Positions 1-8,533 are shown, counted from the stretch's first letter. The stretch is DNA of 64,000 nucleotides from Salinigranum salinum (GCF_009176545.1 NZ_VTOJ01000001.1:2108001-2172000), one strand, 5' to 3'. Numbers and translations are program-made. Notes: a model not told the origin generated them from the sequence alone.

Positions 1-77
1 GGACGCTGTACCCGAACGATGATGTCGGCCTGCCTCGGGAGACGCTGTGTAGGCGGGCCGATCATTAACGATACAGC

Positions 78-944
78 TTACACCGACTGAACGCGCTCGA
101 GGAGCGCGAGTCGCCTTCCTCCGAGTTCGACGCCTGCAGCGACCAGGATAACCCCTAAGAAGACGAACCAGGCACCGAAGTAGAACGCGTGTGGGTCGTC
201 GACACTGGCGACGAACTCCGCTCTGACGTCCAGCAGCACGAACACCGTGAGGAGAGTTGCCGGGGAGACGAGCCGATGACGGACGAGGAGGTACAGCGGG
301 ACGGCAGCGAGCAACCACATCCCGAGGGTACTGAACAGGTACAGCAAGAGTTCGAAGCCGCCAGTCGCGGTCACACCGAGTCGAACGGCGAACCACATCA
401 TCACGCCGGCGTGGAGGAGGCCACCAGCAGTCGCGATGATTGTCGCTTGCTGTCGTGACGCGGGAATACTCACCCACTGCAGTGGTGTTGGCACCGACGG
501 AAGCCAGTCCCAGCCCAGTCGACTCACGTACTCGACGAGGCCGAGGAAGACGAACCCGACCGTCCACACAGACGCGTTGATCATGTACCGGACGATGTAG
601 AGGCCGTTCTCGACGACCATGATGCCGGTTGGTTCGGAGAGCCGCTCTAGTTCTGCGACATCCCGGAACGTCGGTCCGGGTGGGGAGAGCTCCATCCCGA
701 GGACGTAGCCGGTCGTCACGAGGAGCGCACATACTGGCGCGACCAGGGTATACCTGAGCGCGAGCCACACTGGGAGCGCTGCGACAACGACGAGACCACC
801 GTATCGCCACCCCATCCCCACGAGCGAGTACTCGCCAGGGCCGACTGCATAGCCGAGTCGGGCTGCGGCGAGGAGGAGGACGCCTGCGTGGATGACCCCG
901 AGAAGCAGGCTTACCGTGAGTCTAACCTCTCGGGCTGAAAGCAT
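78..944 (-). CDS. Internally duplicated multi-pass membrane protein
   Basis: Unrecognised 288-aa integral membrane protein with roughly eight hydrophobic segments. The two halves are related: residues ~5-137 and ~163-275 each carry a helix with VIHAG or LLHAG, then RLG about ten residues later, then a helix of the form (L/V)P(V/L)(W/Y)L followed by R-x-x-LV(A/S)P. The gene therefore probably arose by internal duplication and fusion. The frame is open to 1007, but the ATG at 944 directly precedes the first hydrophobic helix and was chosen. It is transcribed away from the regulator gene starting at 1083. No catalytic motif is visible and no function can be proposed. Confidence 0.75.
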   Translation of the reverse strand: MLSAREVRLTVSLLLGVIHAGVLLLAAARLGYAVGPGEYSLVGMGWRYGGLVVVAALPVWLALRYTLVAPVCALLVTTGYVLGMELSPPGPTFRDVAELERLSEPTGIMVVENGLYIVRYMINASVWTVGFVFLGLVEYVSRLGWDWLPSVPTPLQWVSIPASRQQATIIATAGGLLHAGVMMWFAVRLGVTATGGFELLLYLFSTLGMWLLAAVPLYLLVRHRLVSPATLLTVFVLLDVRAEFVASVDDPHAFYFGAWFVFLGVILVAAGVELGGRRLALLERVQSV

Positions 945-1082
945 CGTCACGGTAAGGCCGATTCTCCCGGATATGTAATGGGACTGTCGAAACCTCCTAT
1001 CAAGCACGGACTGCTCGTGGTATACCCGAGTGCTCCGAAGGGTCTGGGTTCTTTCAGACTCGGAAACCTCACGTCTCTTTTT

Positions 1083-1454
1083 ATGAAGCTGACGGGAAAA
1101 CGGAGAGTCGTGAACGAGGATCCGCCTCCCGCGAAGCTATTCGCGCTTCTCGACGACGAGTACGCTCGTCGAATCCTCACACACCTCGATCAAGAACCCA
1201 TGTCAGCAACCGAACTCAGCGAGCGATGTGACGCTTCGCCGCCGACCGTTTATCGGCGTATCGACCGATTACAGCGGTGTGGCCTCCTCACAGAAGAGAC
1301 GAGAATCGACGACGGGGGCAACCACTACGCCGTTTACGAGTCACGCTTCGAAGGCCTCGCGGTGGTCATGGAAGACGGGGAGTTCGTCGTCGACCTCTCA
1401 CGGCGTGCAGACCCCGCAGACCGCCTCACGAACCTGTGGGAGGGGATGCGATGA
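1083..1454 (+). CDS. Winged-helix transcriptional regulator (ArsR-like)
   Basis: A 123-aa protein with a winged helix-turn-helix at residues ~15-80. The pattern is LLDDEYARRILTHL (helix 1), then ATELSERCDASPPTVYRRI (recognition unit), then a wing with GLLTEETRIDDGGNHYAVYE. It fits the ArsR-type HTH regulators abundant in haloarchaea. The ATG at 1083 follows a T-rich stretch (ctcttttt) and gives a compact protein; an upstream in-frame start at 978 would add 35 residues not typical of the family. The stop codon overlaps the ATG of the next gene, so the two are cotranscribed and translationally coupled. It probably controls itself and its partner; the signal sensed is unknown. Confidence 0.8.
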   Translation: MKLTGKRRVVNEDPPPAKLFALLDDEYARRILTHLDQEPMSATELSERCDASPPTVYRRIDRLQRCGLLTEETRIDDGGNHYAVYESRFEGLAVVMEDGEFVVDLSRRADPADRLTNLWEGMR

Positions 1455-1759
1455 CGCTCGTTCCGGAAGGGTTCGAACTCTGGCGAGCGTGGCTAGCGGT
1501 GAATTTTGTCTTCCTGGTCAGCCTCAGTCTCGTCATCGTCTATCAAGCAATCCGTGGCTATCGGCGCAACGGGAGCCGTCCGATGCTCTTTCTCGCACTG
1601 GGTATCGTCCTGCTCACGATCGTGCCGACGGTCGTGACACTCGTCGGTGCCCGGTTGTACAGCGCTCGAACGGTCGGATTAGTCGTCTCGCCGCTTTCGA
1701 ACAGTATCAAGGTACTCGGACTGGGGAGTATCGTCTACTCACTCTATGGGCGACGGTGA
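1451..1759 (+). CDS. Small three-helix membrane protein (DUF7521-like)
   Basis: A 102-aa protein with three hydrophobic segments (about residues 11-33, 43-65 and 76-98) separated by basic loops. Its start overlaps the stop of the winged-helix regulator. Pairs of a small HTH regulator and a three-helix membrane protein recur in haloarchaea, and this one resembles the family I know as DUF7521; that name is from memory. The pairing suggests the membrane protein informs or is regulated by the HTH protein, but nothing in the sequence proves it. Confidence 0.7.
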   Translation: MTLVPEGFELWRAWLAVNFVFLVSLSLVIVYQAIRGYRRNGSRPMLFLALGIVLLTIVPTVVTLVGARLYSARTVGLVVSPLSNSIKVLGLGSIVYSLYGRR

Positions 1760-2006
1760 CTGGTGTACTCAGAACACCACCAGTTGGGTGCAGACACTCG
1801 GGCCACTGGCGCGTCGGCGTCGGGTGTCTGGAGAGGGATACACTGGTGCGGGACCACAGACACGGGGGTTTCGGGAGCGACGTCGAAACGTTCGCGAGTC
1901 CGAACAGAGCCAGTGCACGCTGAATCGGTGGTGAGTCTAAAACTGCTCTTTGTCCCTCCACAACGCATACCCGAAGAGGCGACTGAGCGAAAAAGGGTGA
2001 AATCCG

Positions 2007-2906
2007 ATGGAGACACCGCCTGACTGGTCCCGACGGACGTTGCTCTCTACCACCGCACTCGCGAGTCTCGGGTCGTTGACCGGCTGTCTCGGCTCTGCAG
2101 CCGACGTCACCGGACTTGCGCGCGCCGCCAGTAGTGACGTGGCCGAGCCGTCGTCTACGAGTGACCAGTGTCTGACCGACTTCCTTGACGGCGCGAACGG
2201 GTACGACGGACACACGAAACGGTATGGTCCCGAGGCCGAGCCGACGATCACTGTCGGCTCGAGTCCGGAAGGAAGCGACGCTCACGACATGTTCGACCCG
2301 GTTGTCGTCCGCGTCGTACCCGACACGACCGTTACCTGGCTCTGGACCGGGTATGGTGGCCCACACAACGTCGTCTCAGTCGACGGATCGTTCGATAGCG
2401 GTTCCTCGGTCACGACCAGTGGGACGCACTTCGAACACACGTTCTCCGAACCCGGCACATACCGGTACGTCTCGGAGTCGAACCGCGGAGACGGGATGCG
2501 CGGGGTCGTCGAGGTCGCCGAGCCACCGTCGGGGGAGTACCCAGCTGTCGACGAGTGGCTGGCGAGCGTCGAAGGATACGATGGGACGGTTCCGGACCGA
2601 CGCGAACAGCCCCGTGTCACGGTCACAGTCGGGTCGGCCGCCGGCCCGGATGCGTTCGACTTCGCGCCGCCGGCAGTGAAAATCTCCCCAGGGACGACCG
2701 TCACGTGGGTGTGGAGCGGTGACGGCGGCCCGCATAATGTCGCGTTCGAGGATCGAGAGATCCGCCTCGACTCGTTCGAACCGGAACCAGGTGTCCACTT
2801 CGAGCACACGTTCGAGACGACCGGCGTCTACCGGTACGCCTGTGAACCTCACGAGAGTCTCGGACAGCGGGGTGCGATCATCGTCGAAGGGCCATCGAGC
2901 GATTAA
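2007..2906 (+). CDS. Tandem-domain halocyanin-like Tat lipoprotein with altered copper ligands
   Basis: A 299-aa blue-copper (halocyanin) family protein. The N-terminus has a Tat signal (SRRTLL) ending in a lipobox LTGC, with Cys27 the likely lipidated residue. Two halocyanin domains follow (~65-170 and ~190-295). In family members copper is bound by His, Cys, His and Met. Domain 1 keeps His120 and Met164 but has Ser156 where Cys belongs and Asn159 where the second His belongs, so it should not bind type-1 copper. Domain 2 keeps His243, Cys279 and His282 but has Gln287 at the axial Met position, as in stellacyanin-type sites. It probably sits on the outer face of the membrane as an electron carrier. 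Monocistronic; no redox partner is adjacent. Confidence 0.85.
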   Translation: METPPDWSRRTLLSTTALASLGSLTGCLGSAADVTGLARAASSDVAEPSSTSDQCLTDFLDGANGYDGHTKRYGPEAEPTITVGSSPEGSDAHDMFDPVVVRVVPDTTVTWLWTGYGGPHNVVSVDGSFDSGSSVTTSGTHFEHTFSEPGTYRYVSESNRGDGMRGVVEVAEPPSGEYPAVDEWLASVEGYDGTVPDRREQPRVTVTVGSAAGPDAFDFAPPAVKISPGTTVTWVWSGDGGPHNVAFEDREIRLDSFEPEPGVHFEHTFETTGVYRYACEPHESLGQRGAIIVEGPSSD

Positions 2907-3100
2907 TCGGCGTACAGCGCCCATCATGGCGTCGGAGTAGCCTGGTATCTGTTCAAAGAACGATACTCCAGAATCCTCTGACTTGCTCTCGAGGAGCGCA
3001 ACCGTCTGTTGCTCCTCGTCGGAACGGTCCCGACCGTCGGCGGCGACCTCGAGGGACGCGGGTGACTGCCACGGGGAGAAGAACGAAGTGGGTGTGAGGG

Positions 3101-3370
3101 GTGAGTACACCGATGGAAACGTACCGGATCGAAGATCTGGTCTTGGGTACGACCATGGTCTGCCTGGGTGTCCTCCCGACAGGCCTGCTCCTCGTCGGCC
3201 GCGGACAGACCTTACTGTTTCTCGACAGTGCGAGTGCCAGCGTACTTCCCGAACGGTTCCGAATGCTCCTCGTCGTCGTGCTGTGCGTCTGTGGACTTAC
3301 ACTGGCTGTACTGGGAATACTTATAATCAAGAACGGCCGGTCTCGGCCGACCACGACCAGGCTCTTTTGA
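3101..3370 (+). CDS. Small two-helix membrane protein
   Basis: An 89-aa protein with two hydrophobic segments (about residues 13-33 and 54-76), the second ending in a basic KNGRSRP tail. The GTG at 3101 was used; an ATG at 3113 would shorten the protein by four residues (METYRIEDLV). The first helix is followed by a short loop GRGQTLLFLD typical of two-helix proteins. I do not recognise the family. It lies among other orphan membrane proteins and shows no operon partner. Confidence 0.55.
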   Translation: MSTPMETYRIEDLVLGTTMVCLGVLPTGLLLVGRGQTLLFLDSASASVLPERFRMLLVVVLCVCGLTLAVLGILIIKNGRSRPTTTRLF

Positions 3371-3455
3371 CGATGATACTCATCTCCCCCACTGTTGATC
3401 GATCCTCTGTGGGGAGAACAGTACCGTTACACTGAGTCGGTGAGTGCACACCGAC

Positions 3456-3812
3456 ATGGACGCTCGCTACGCCTGGCCAGTGGGGGCCGTGGTCGGTCTC
3501 TCGGTCGGCTATCTCTTCGGGGTACAGCGCGGTGACATGGTACTCGGTGCTGTGCTCACGGCCGTCTGGACGATCACGGCGTACGGTCTCTTGGCGTTCC
3601 CCGAACATCGGGGGAGGGGGTCCGGGTCACACTCCCGGTTCTGGTACTCTCTCGTCGGCGTGCTTGGGCCGATCGTGATGTTCACGCCACAGTATAGCTC
3701 GCTGTTATCCCCTGCCGAGGGGCTTCCGTTGGTCCTCCTCCTCGGCGGTGTGTGGCTCGGTGGTGTGTTCGCGGGTGTTTCGCTGGACCGGAGTGAACCC
3801 TCCGAGTCGTGA
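3456..3812 (+). CDS. Small four-helix membrane protein
   Basis: A 118-aa protein of unknown function with about four hydrophobic stretches separated by short charged loops (VQRGD, EHRGRGSGSH). The ATG at 3456 gives MDARYAWPVG directly before the first helix; a GTG at 3444 would add four residues. It ends with an acidic tail (SLDRSEPSES). It lies 85 bases downstream of another small membrane protein gene on the same strand, so cotranscription is possible. Confidence 0.55.
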   Translation: MDARYAWPVGAVVGLSVGYLFGVQRGDMVLGAVLTAVWTITAYGLLAFPEHRGRGSGSHSRFWYSLVGVLGPIVMFTPQYSSLLSPAEGLPLVLLLGGVWLGGVFAGVSLDRSEPSES

Positions 3813-3857
3813 ACCGATATAGAGCCACTCGTCGGACAGCTACTGTTGACCCACGAC

Positions 3858-4424
3858 TCAGATCACCGATTGTTTCTGTATAACGACGTTAACCTCTGGA
3901 AGGAACGGTTTCCAGTCACGCTCTCCACCCATGGCGTACTCGAGAACGAGAGGCTCGAACTCCCCACGGACGACTTGGCGACCGGTGTCGTTGGCGCCGA
4001 GACTGTCCCCGTGCAGCTCGTACGTTTCGCTGATTCGTTTACCCGGATCAAGTGGCTGGACGAGCGGCGTCGACGACGTCCCGTAATCTCTCCGATTCGT
4101 CGCTCTCGGCGTATCTCTCCGTCCAGAGGATCGTTCCCGATGCCTCCTCGGTTCCGAGCGAATCGACGAGCTCGAGCAGACCGAACGGCCAGATTCCCGT
4201 GTTTCGAATCTGAATCGGCCGCTCCCCTTCGTTCGAGAGAGAACCTGAGCCGGGCTGGATGTTCGATGACCGCGTTGGGATCTTTGATTTCAACCGGAGA
4301 AGTCAACTGTCGCCGAAACGTCGACCATCGAGACCTCTGTTACGGTATACTCGGTCGCACCCAGACACCCGGTCAGCCCGAGAAGTGAGGCACTGGTGAC
4401 ACCGAGGAACGACCGTCGTCTCAC
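3858..4424 (-). pseudogene. Decayed Tat lipoprotein gene, at least three frameshifts
   Basis: Reading the minus strand with frame changes rebuilds one protein. It begins at GTG 4424 with RRRSFLGVTSASLLGLTGC, a Tat/lipobox signal, and runs to a stop at 4290. Continuation pieces follow in other frames: EIKDPNAVIEHPARLRFSL (near 4295-4235), GERPIQIRNTGIWPFGLLEL through DVVDAARPAT (stop at 4048-4050), and DPGKRISETYELHGDSLGAN through VNVVIQKQSVI (stop at 3858-3860). The pieces lie in order with almost no overlap, as expected from successive single-base indels. The GTG overlaps the stop of the preceding ABC-ATPase remnant, so this was the last gene of an ABC operon. It cannot give a full protein now. 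Confidence 0.75.
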
Positions 4425-4636
4425 TGCTCTGCACCCCCTGTTCCCGTCTCGATGGGCGTAGTGTCACCGGTCAGGGAAACGAACACCGACTCCATCGACG
4501 CGTCTTGTTCAATGTTTGCTCGACTCAGACGTTCTTCGAGCGTGCCGCTGGCGATCAGGCTTCCATGGTGTATGATGCCGACTCGGTCGTCGTTGATGCG
4601 TCTGTCCCCGAACCTGTGCTTATCTGTCAGTGGCAT
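4421..4636 (-). pseudogene. C-terminal remnant of an ABC transporter ATPase
   Basis: A 71-codon frame matching only the extreme C-terminal end of an exporter-type ABC ATPase: DDRVGIIHHGSLIASGTLEE followed by SRANIEQDASMESVFVSLTG. Walker A, signature and Walker B motifs are absent, so it cannot hydrolyse ATP. Its start overlaps the end of the membrane protein gene at 4620-5081, suggesting that a deletion removed the front of the ATPase and joined the remnant to its neighbour. Its stop overlaps the start of the decayed lipoprotein gene. Confidence 0.75.
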
Positions 4637-5081
4637 CCGAAGCTCCGAGACTCACGAGCCCGCTCACCAGTCCAAAGAACCCGACGATTACGAGCCGTAT
4701 GGTAAGTGAGTCGTTCTGTGGGTCGACGAAGGGGATCGCTCCGAACGCGACGACAGCGATTCCGAAGAGGCCGACCGTGAGGACGCGGTCGTACCGCGGG
4801 TCGTACTCCACGTCTGCGAGGCGTGCCCACAGGGTATCGTCCGGAGTCGGTCGTTGCCTCCGTTCGAGTCCGTCGCTCGTTTGAACGGCAACGAACCCCC
4901 GTCTCAGTCCTGCCAAGATCGCCCCGAACAGTCCACCGATGGCTACACCGGCGACGAAGTTCCCGGGGCCGCTGAGAGCGCTCACGACGAGACCGACCAC
5001 CAGTGCGGGGAGGACGAACAGGCCGACTGGTTCTATAAGATCCACCAGCGTCGCTGGTCGTTCGTGATCCGAACTCATCAC
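4620..5081 (-). CDS. Four-helix membrane protein of a broken ABC operon
   Basis: A 153-aa protein with hydrophobic segments near residues 15-35, 38-60, 103-122 and 128-147, and a charged cytoplasmic loop (GLERRQRPTPDDTLWARLAD) between the pairs. The family is unknown to me. Start is GTG 5081 or the ATG directly after it (MSSDHERPATL). The 44-codon gene ending at 5158 lies upstream on the same strand and an ABC-ATPase remnant overlaps its end, so it was part of a transporter operon that has decayed downstream. The reading frame itself looks intact, but its partners are gone. Confidence 0.6.
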   Translation of the reverse strand: MMSSDHERPATLVDLIEPVGLFVLPALVVGLVVSALSGPGNFVAGVAIGGLFGAILAGLRRGFVAVQTSDGLERRQRPTPDDTLWARLADVEYDPRYDRVLTVGLFGIAVVAFGAIPFVDPQNDSLTIRLVIVGFFGLVSGLVSLGASDATDR

Positions 5082-5157
5082 CCGGCTGCTCCTCCCACCG
5101 TGCGATTCGGTTCGACAGTCGTGTCGCCAGCGTCGTGTCGATGGGTTCCTTCCCGTG

Positions 5158-5292
5158 TCATTCCCCTCGTTCCGCGTCGACCGCCTCCACGAGGAGTTCG
5201 ATGAGCAGTTCCGACAGATCTTCGTGATCGACCACGCCGAGCGCCACGGTCACCTCCTCGCCTCTCGTTGGTTCGTCGTTGTCGTCGGACAT
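5158..5292 (-). CDS. Small acidic protein, 44 aa
   Basis: An ATG at 5292 opens a 44-codon frame that begins MSDDNDEPTRGEEVTVALGV and continues VDHEDLSELLIELLVEAVDA before a stop at 5158. Haloarchaeal-type acidic composition and an amphipathic helix (SELLIELLVEAVD) suggest it is translated. It lies 76 bases upstream of the membrane protein gene on the same strand and could be the first gene of that operon. It could also be the truncated N-terminus of a regulator. Function unknown. Confidence 0.5.
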   Translation of the reverse strand: MSDDNDEPTRGEEVTVALGVVDHEDLSELLIELLVEAVDAERGE

Positions 5293-5364
5293 CGGAGCTC
5301 CCGTCGTAGTGAGCGACGGGCGTGGGCCTGATAGCTATTTACCTCTCGCCTCCCCTGTTTTGGG

Positions 5365-5745
5365 GTGACGGCTCTCCTTCCCGTCTCGTCTCGAGCGCTC
5401 CGACTGTGTCTGTACGGCTGTCTCGTCACTTGCATCGTCTGCGAGTGTCTATCGCTCGCTGACGACATCCTCGACCCGATGCTCTGGCCGGACGGTGCCG
5501 AGTACGGAGCCATCCTCCTTGTCCTCGCTGGGGTGTACTACCAGCACATCCCTGACCGCGAGCGTATCGAACGATGGCGGGCACGGGCTGTTGCCTGTCT
5601 CGTCCTTGGACTCGTTTCGCTTCTCTCCATCGCGTACACGAATCCTGAGAGTCCGCTGACTGCTGTGCCGTTCGCAGTTCTCATCGTCGGGGCGATTGTG
5701 GCCTACCGAGGACTGTATGATGAGTGTACGCGCCCACGTCCGTGA
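5365..5745 (+). CDS. Four-helix membrane protein
   Basis: A 126-aa protein starting at GTG 5365, with hydrophobic stretches at about residues 14-32, 47-60, 75-91 and 98-117. A Cys-rich first helix (CLYGCLVTCIVCECLSL) is notable. The loop HIPDRERIERWRARA separates the second and third helices. The family is not recognised. It is transcribed away from the small acidic gene at 5158-5292, with about 70 bases between the two starts that must hold both promoters. Confidence 0.5.
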   Translation: MTALLPVSSRALRLCLYGCLVTCIVCECLSLADDILDPMLWPDGAEYGAILLVLAGVYYQHIPDRERIERWRARAVACLVLGLVSLLSIAYTNPESPLTAVPFAVLIVGAIVAYRGLYDECTRPRP

Positions 5746-6021
5746 TTACTCCCGGAAGACCCAAAGGACGGATCGTTCATCTCCTCGTGAGTTCTGGATA
5801 CTGACAACGGGGGAAAAGCGGTGGGGTGACGAGGCGGAGCAGACCCCGTCGAATCGCGGGCAGGAGCTCATGCCGACAGGTGGCTGTCGGCATCGAACAG
5901 TACTGAGGGGATACTAACCAATCCAGTGAAGGCTTCAACGGGGATTTGAGCGAACCCGTCACAGACTGTCGGTACGCGCTTCTCGCAGCGCAGGTCGCTC
6001 CCAACCGTCGGATGTTGCCCC

Positions 6022-6396
6022 TCACCGAGCGAGGAGCACGATACCGCCACCCATCGTGAGGAGGAACGCACCGGTACTGGCCAGAAGCGGCGACAGTCCG
6101 AACAGTTCGGTTCCGATCCAGTACAGGCTAGAAAACGCTCCCGACGCGACCGCCGAGGCAACGACGATCCAGCAGACGGCCTTCCACATCCGGTCGTACG
6201 GAGGCCAGTACTCGTCGTACAGGGTTGGAACGACGACACCGATTGTCAACAGGAGGAGAAAGCTTCCGTCAGGGTCGAATACCACACCGAATCCGTACGT
6301 GACGCAGAGTGCGAGGAAGATGGCTACCGAGACGGTCAGATTCCGCTGCGTCCAGAACCGTTGGCGTATGCGGGTGAGGACGGTAGTGGAGGGCAT
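6022..6396 (-). CDS. Four-helix membrane protein
   Basis: A 124-aa protein with hydrophobic segments following the basic start MPSTTVLTRIRQRFWTQR: one at residues ~20-36, then ~43-55, a loop DEYWPPYDRMWK, then ~68-88 and ~97-122. The frame is open further upstream to 6495, but the basic N-terminus at 6396 is the natural start of a first membrane helix. It ends directly at VLLAR*. The family is not recognised. About 120 bases separate it from the divergent small gene at 6518. Confidence 0.5.
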   Translation of the reverse strand: MPSTTVLTRIRQRFWTQRNLTVSVAIFLALCVTYGFGVVFDPDGSFLLLLTIGVVVPTLYDEYWPPYDRMWKAVCWIVVASAVASGAFSSLYWIGTELFGLSPLLASTGAFLLTMGGGIVLLAR

Positions 6397-6517
6397 CGTT
6401 CGAGATGACGGCCAGCAGTGCAAAAAGGCTAGCACCACGCCGACGACGCCGAAGAGGTCACAGCCGTACGGTGTCTCGGTCAGATCAACTGTCACTCACG
6501 TCGAAACGTTCGAGTAG

Positions 6518-6742
6518 GTGATAGCAGTAGGCTGTGAGAAGGTGCGAGTCACGTGCGGGTTCGTCCTGTCGAGTGGTGTTGTCGTGGCGGCGGTGGTATA
6601 CGTTTCGGGGCCCGCTGATGCGGGTGTCGTCACGTCACTGGTGATCGGTACTGTCGTGTTTCTCGTGTTCTCAGTCGCTCTCACGGTCTCGAGCGGACGA
6701 GTGAAAGAGATACTCCTCGAGCTTCTGTCGTTGCTTCCTTGA
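6518..6742 (+). CDS. Small two-helix membrane protein
   Basis: A 74-aa protein from GTG 6518 with two hydrophobic helices (FVLSSGVVVAAVVYVSG and VVTSLVIGTVVFLVFSVAL) and an amphipathic tail GRVKEILLELLSLLP. Function unknown. It ends about 95 bases before the start of the next, larger membrane protein gene. Its short length and GTG start make the call moderate only. Confidence 0.45.
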   Translation: MIAVGCEKVRVTCGFVLSSGVVVAAVVYVSGPADAGVVTSLVIGTVVFLVFSVALTVSSGRVKEILLELLSLLP

Positions 6743-6795
6743 CGCTCGGTTCCGAAACCGCTCATCGATCTCGCCTAAAGCCGCTCTCGAAGCAG

Positions 6796-6808
6796 TATAC
6801 AAATAAAT
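6796..6808 (+). promoter_or_regulatory. TATA-like promoter of the DUF6498-type gene
   Basis: The sequence tatacaaataaat is an AT-rich box in GC-rich surroundings, 30-42 bases before GTG 6838. This spacing fits an archaeal TATA box driving a leaderless or nearly leaderless transcript starting at that GTG. It argues against translation from the upstream TTG at 6739, which would place the box inside the coding region. Confidence 0.5.
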
Positions 6809-6837
6809 CGCAGGACCGTTCGTCTGAATATCTGACA

Positions 6838-8241
6838 GTGAGTTTGAACGACCGGATCTCGTCGACGACGTTCGTACTCAGTGGTGCCATCGTCGTGCTG
6901 GGTGCGAACTTGCTTCCACTCGTCGGCGTCGTTGCGTGGGGCTGGAGCCTCTGGTCGCTACTCGTCGTCTACTGGTCCGAGGCGTTCAGTACGATCGTCT
7001 TGGCCGCCGTCAAGACGCTGTTCGCCGAGCGTGGGTCACCGGGTATATCGGGCCAGATTGAACCGTTACACGAGCTTCGAGAGAAACGTGGTGGCTGGAC
7101 GGTTCGGGAGAGCTGGCCACCGGTCTATCCGCGAAACATCCCGTTTGCGCTCTCGATGCTCGGGGTGTGGTCCGTGACAGTGCTCCCACTGAGCGTTCTC
7201 TACTGGCTGGTGGCCGACCCACTAATCACGTTCTCCCTCGACCTCATCCTCGGACTGGGCGCGTTGGTGGCCGCACAGGTAGTCGACTTCGTCTTCGAGT
7301 ACATCGCCACCGAAGAATACACTGAGGTTTCCGCACAGGAGATCATGCGAACGCCGGCACAGCTCACGGTTATCTTGCTGTCGGTCGGGCTGTTTGCCGC
7401 TGGCGGCCGGACGGGCGGTCTGTTGATCCTCGTTGGTGTCGTCCTCGCGAAGACGACCGCGTCGCTGTACCGCTTCTTCGTCGAGCATATCGGGACGCCG
7501 ATGCTCGGGGTCGGTGACCGCCTCGTCGACGACGAGAATTTCAGCGAACCACCGCCAGAACTCGAACTCCCCGTGGCCGAGGTGCAGACACGGGTCTCCG
7601 TCAGCGCGAAGTCGGTGTTGCTTGGGAGCATCTGGTCGATCGCGTTCGGCTTCGCGACCCGTCTTGGGCTGGGCGTGCTCGCGTTCTCTGGACTCGCTGT
7701 CATCTCCCGCGAACCACTGTGGATCGCCGGCGGACTGTTCGCGATCAGCGTACTCGTCGTCGCACGCGTTTTCAGCTACTTCTTTCGATACGGCACGATC
7801 GAGTACCAACGGCGCGGTGACACCCTTGTCGCGTACGACACACTGCTCGAAGCGCCGCAGTGGACAGTCACGGTCGACCCGTTCACCGATTTCTCGGTGA
7901 AGAACGCGATCGCCGACCGGTTGCTCGGGACAGGGACGCTCACTATCTCGGGCGTCGAGTCGGTCGATCGAGACGACGTGCAACTGGGTCCAGTCACAGA
8001 TATCGACCGCGTCGTCGACACGCTCGACCTTCCGGTCGATGAAACGACGCGACCGGAGCGTGACCTGGCAGTTATGGCTGCGGCCACCGTCTTGATGCTG
8101 TGTTTCGTCGCCGTCCCGGTGGGACTGTTCTTCACCTCCCGCGTCAGCGACGCGATGGCGGGTGCACTCACCGTCCTGTTCGGACCGTTCCTGTTGCTCC
8201 CGATCGGCGTGCTCCTCTGGGCCGCACTCTCTCGAATTTGA
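6838..8241 (+). CDS. DUF6498-type multi-pass membrane protein
   Basis: A 467-aa protein from GTG 6838. Residues ~1-250 hold several membrane helices with YWSEAFSTIVLAAVKTLFAE after the second, the hallmark I associate with haloarchaeal DUF6498 proteins. Two more helices follow near residues 260-310, then a soluble segment (YGTIEYQRRGDTLVAYDTLL to VDTLDLPVDE) that looks like a bacterial-PH-type domain, and two final helices. The start was set by the TATA-like box at 6796-6808. The frame remains open upstream to a TTG at 6739 but that part is hydrophilic and basic. Biochemical role unknown; a membrane-organising function is only a guess. Confidence 0.75.
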   Translation: MSLNDRISSTTFVLSGAIVVLGANLLPLVGVVAWGWSLWSLLVVYWSEAFSTIVLAAVKTLFAERGSPGISGQIEPLHELREKRGGWTVRESWPPVYPRNIPFALSMLGVWSVTVLPLSVLYWLVADPLITFSLDLILGLGALVAAQVVDFVFEYIATEEYTEVSAQEIMRTPAQLTVILLSVGLFAAGGRTGGLLILVGVVLAKTTASLYRFFVEHIGTPMLGVGDRLVDDENFSEPPPELELPVAEVQTRVSVSAKSVLLGSIWSIAFGFATRLGLGVLAFSGLAVISREPLWIAGGLFAISVLVVARVFSYFFRYGTIEYQRRGDTLVAYDTLLEAPQWTVTVDPFTDFSVKNAIADRLLGTGTLTISGVESVDRDDVQLGPVTDIDRVVDTLDLPVDETTRPERDLAVMAAATVLMLCFVAVPVGLFFTSRVSDAMAGALTVLFGPFLLLPIGVLLWAALSRI

Positions 8242-8520
8242 CTCGTCTTTCGGCCCTCGCAGTTGCACGCTGCGGTCACTTTTTTGTCGGTGATGTAATA
8301 TAAGGCCCCGGTCCTGCAGCTCCAGACCGCAGAAAGACACGGATCTGTGGTCGGACGCGGCTATCGCTCAGAGAGGCCATCGCAGTCAGAGCTGTTCTCG
8401 CGTCAGCCCCTGCACACTGGCTGCGTGAGGGCACTCAGCGCTAGATCGTCGATACAGACTCCTGCCACCAGCACACCGGACGCGCGAACACGGCTGGTGT
8501 GCCGGGACCGGGCGATGGTG

Positions 8521-8533
8521 AAAAGATATATTC
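8521..8533 (+). promoter_or_regulatory. TATA-like promoter
   Basis: The AT-rich stretch aaaagatatattc lies 32-44 bases before GTG 8565 in an otherwise GC-rich region, the spacing expected for a leaderless haloarchaeal transcript. It supports starting the downstream gene at 8565 rather than at GTG 8499. Confidence 0.45.

Noticed and set aside
1763..2023. Several frames of 60-90 codons on both strands between the DUF7521-like and halocyanin genes
   Set aside because: They overlap one another in opposite strands, show no codon or protein pattern, and run into the halocyanin start.
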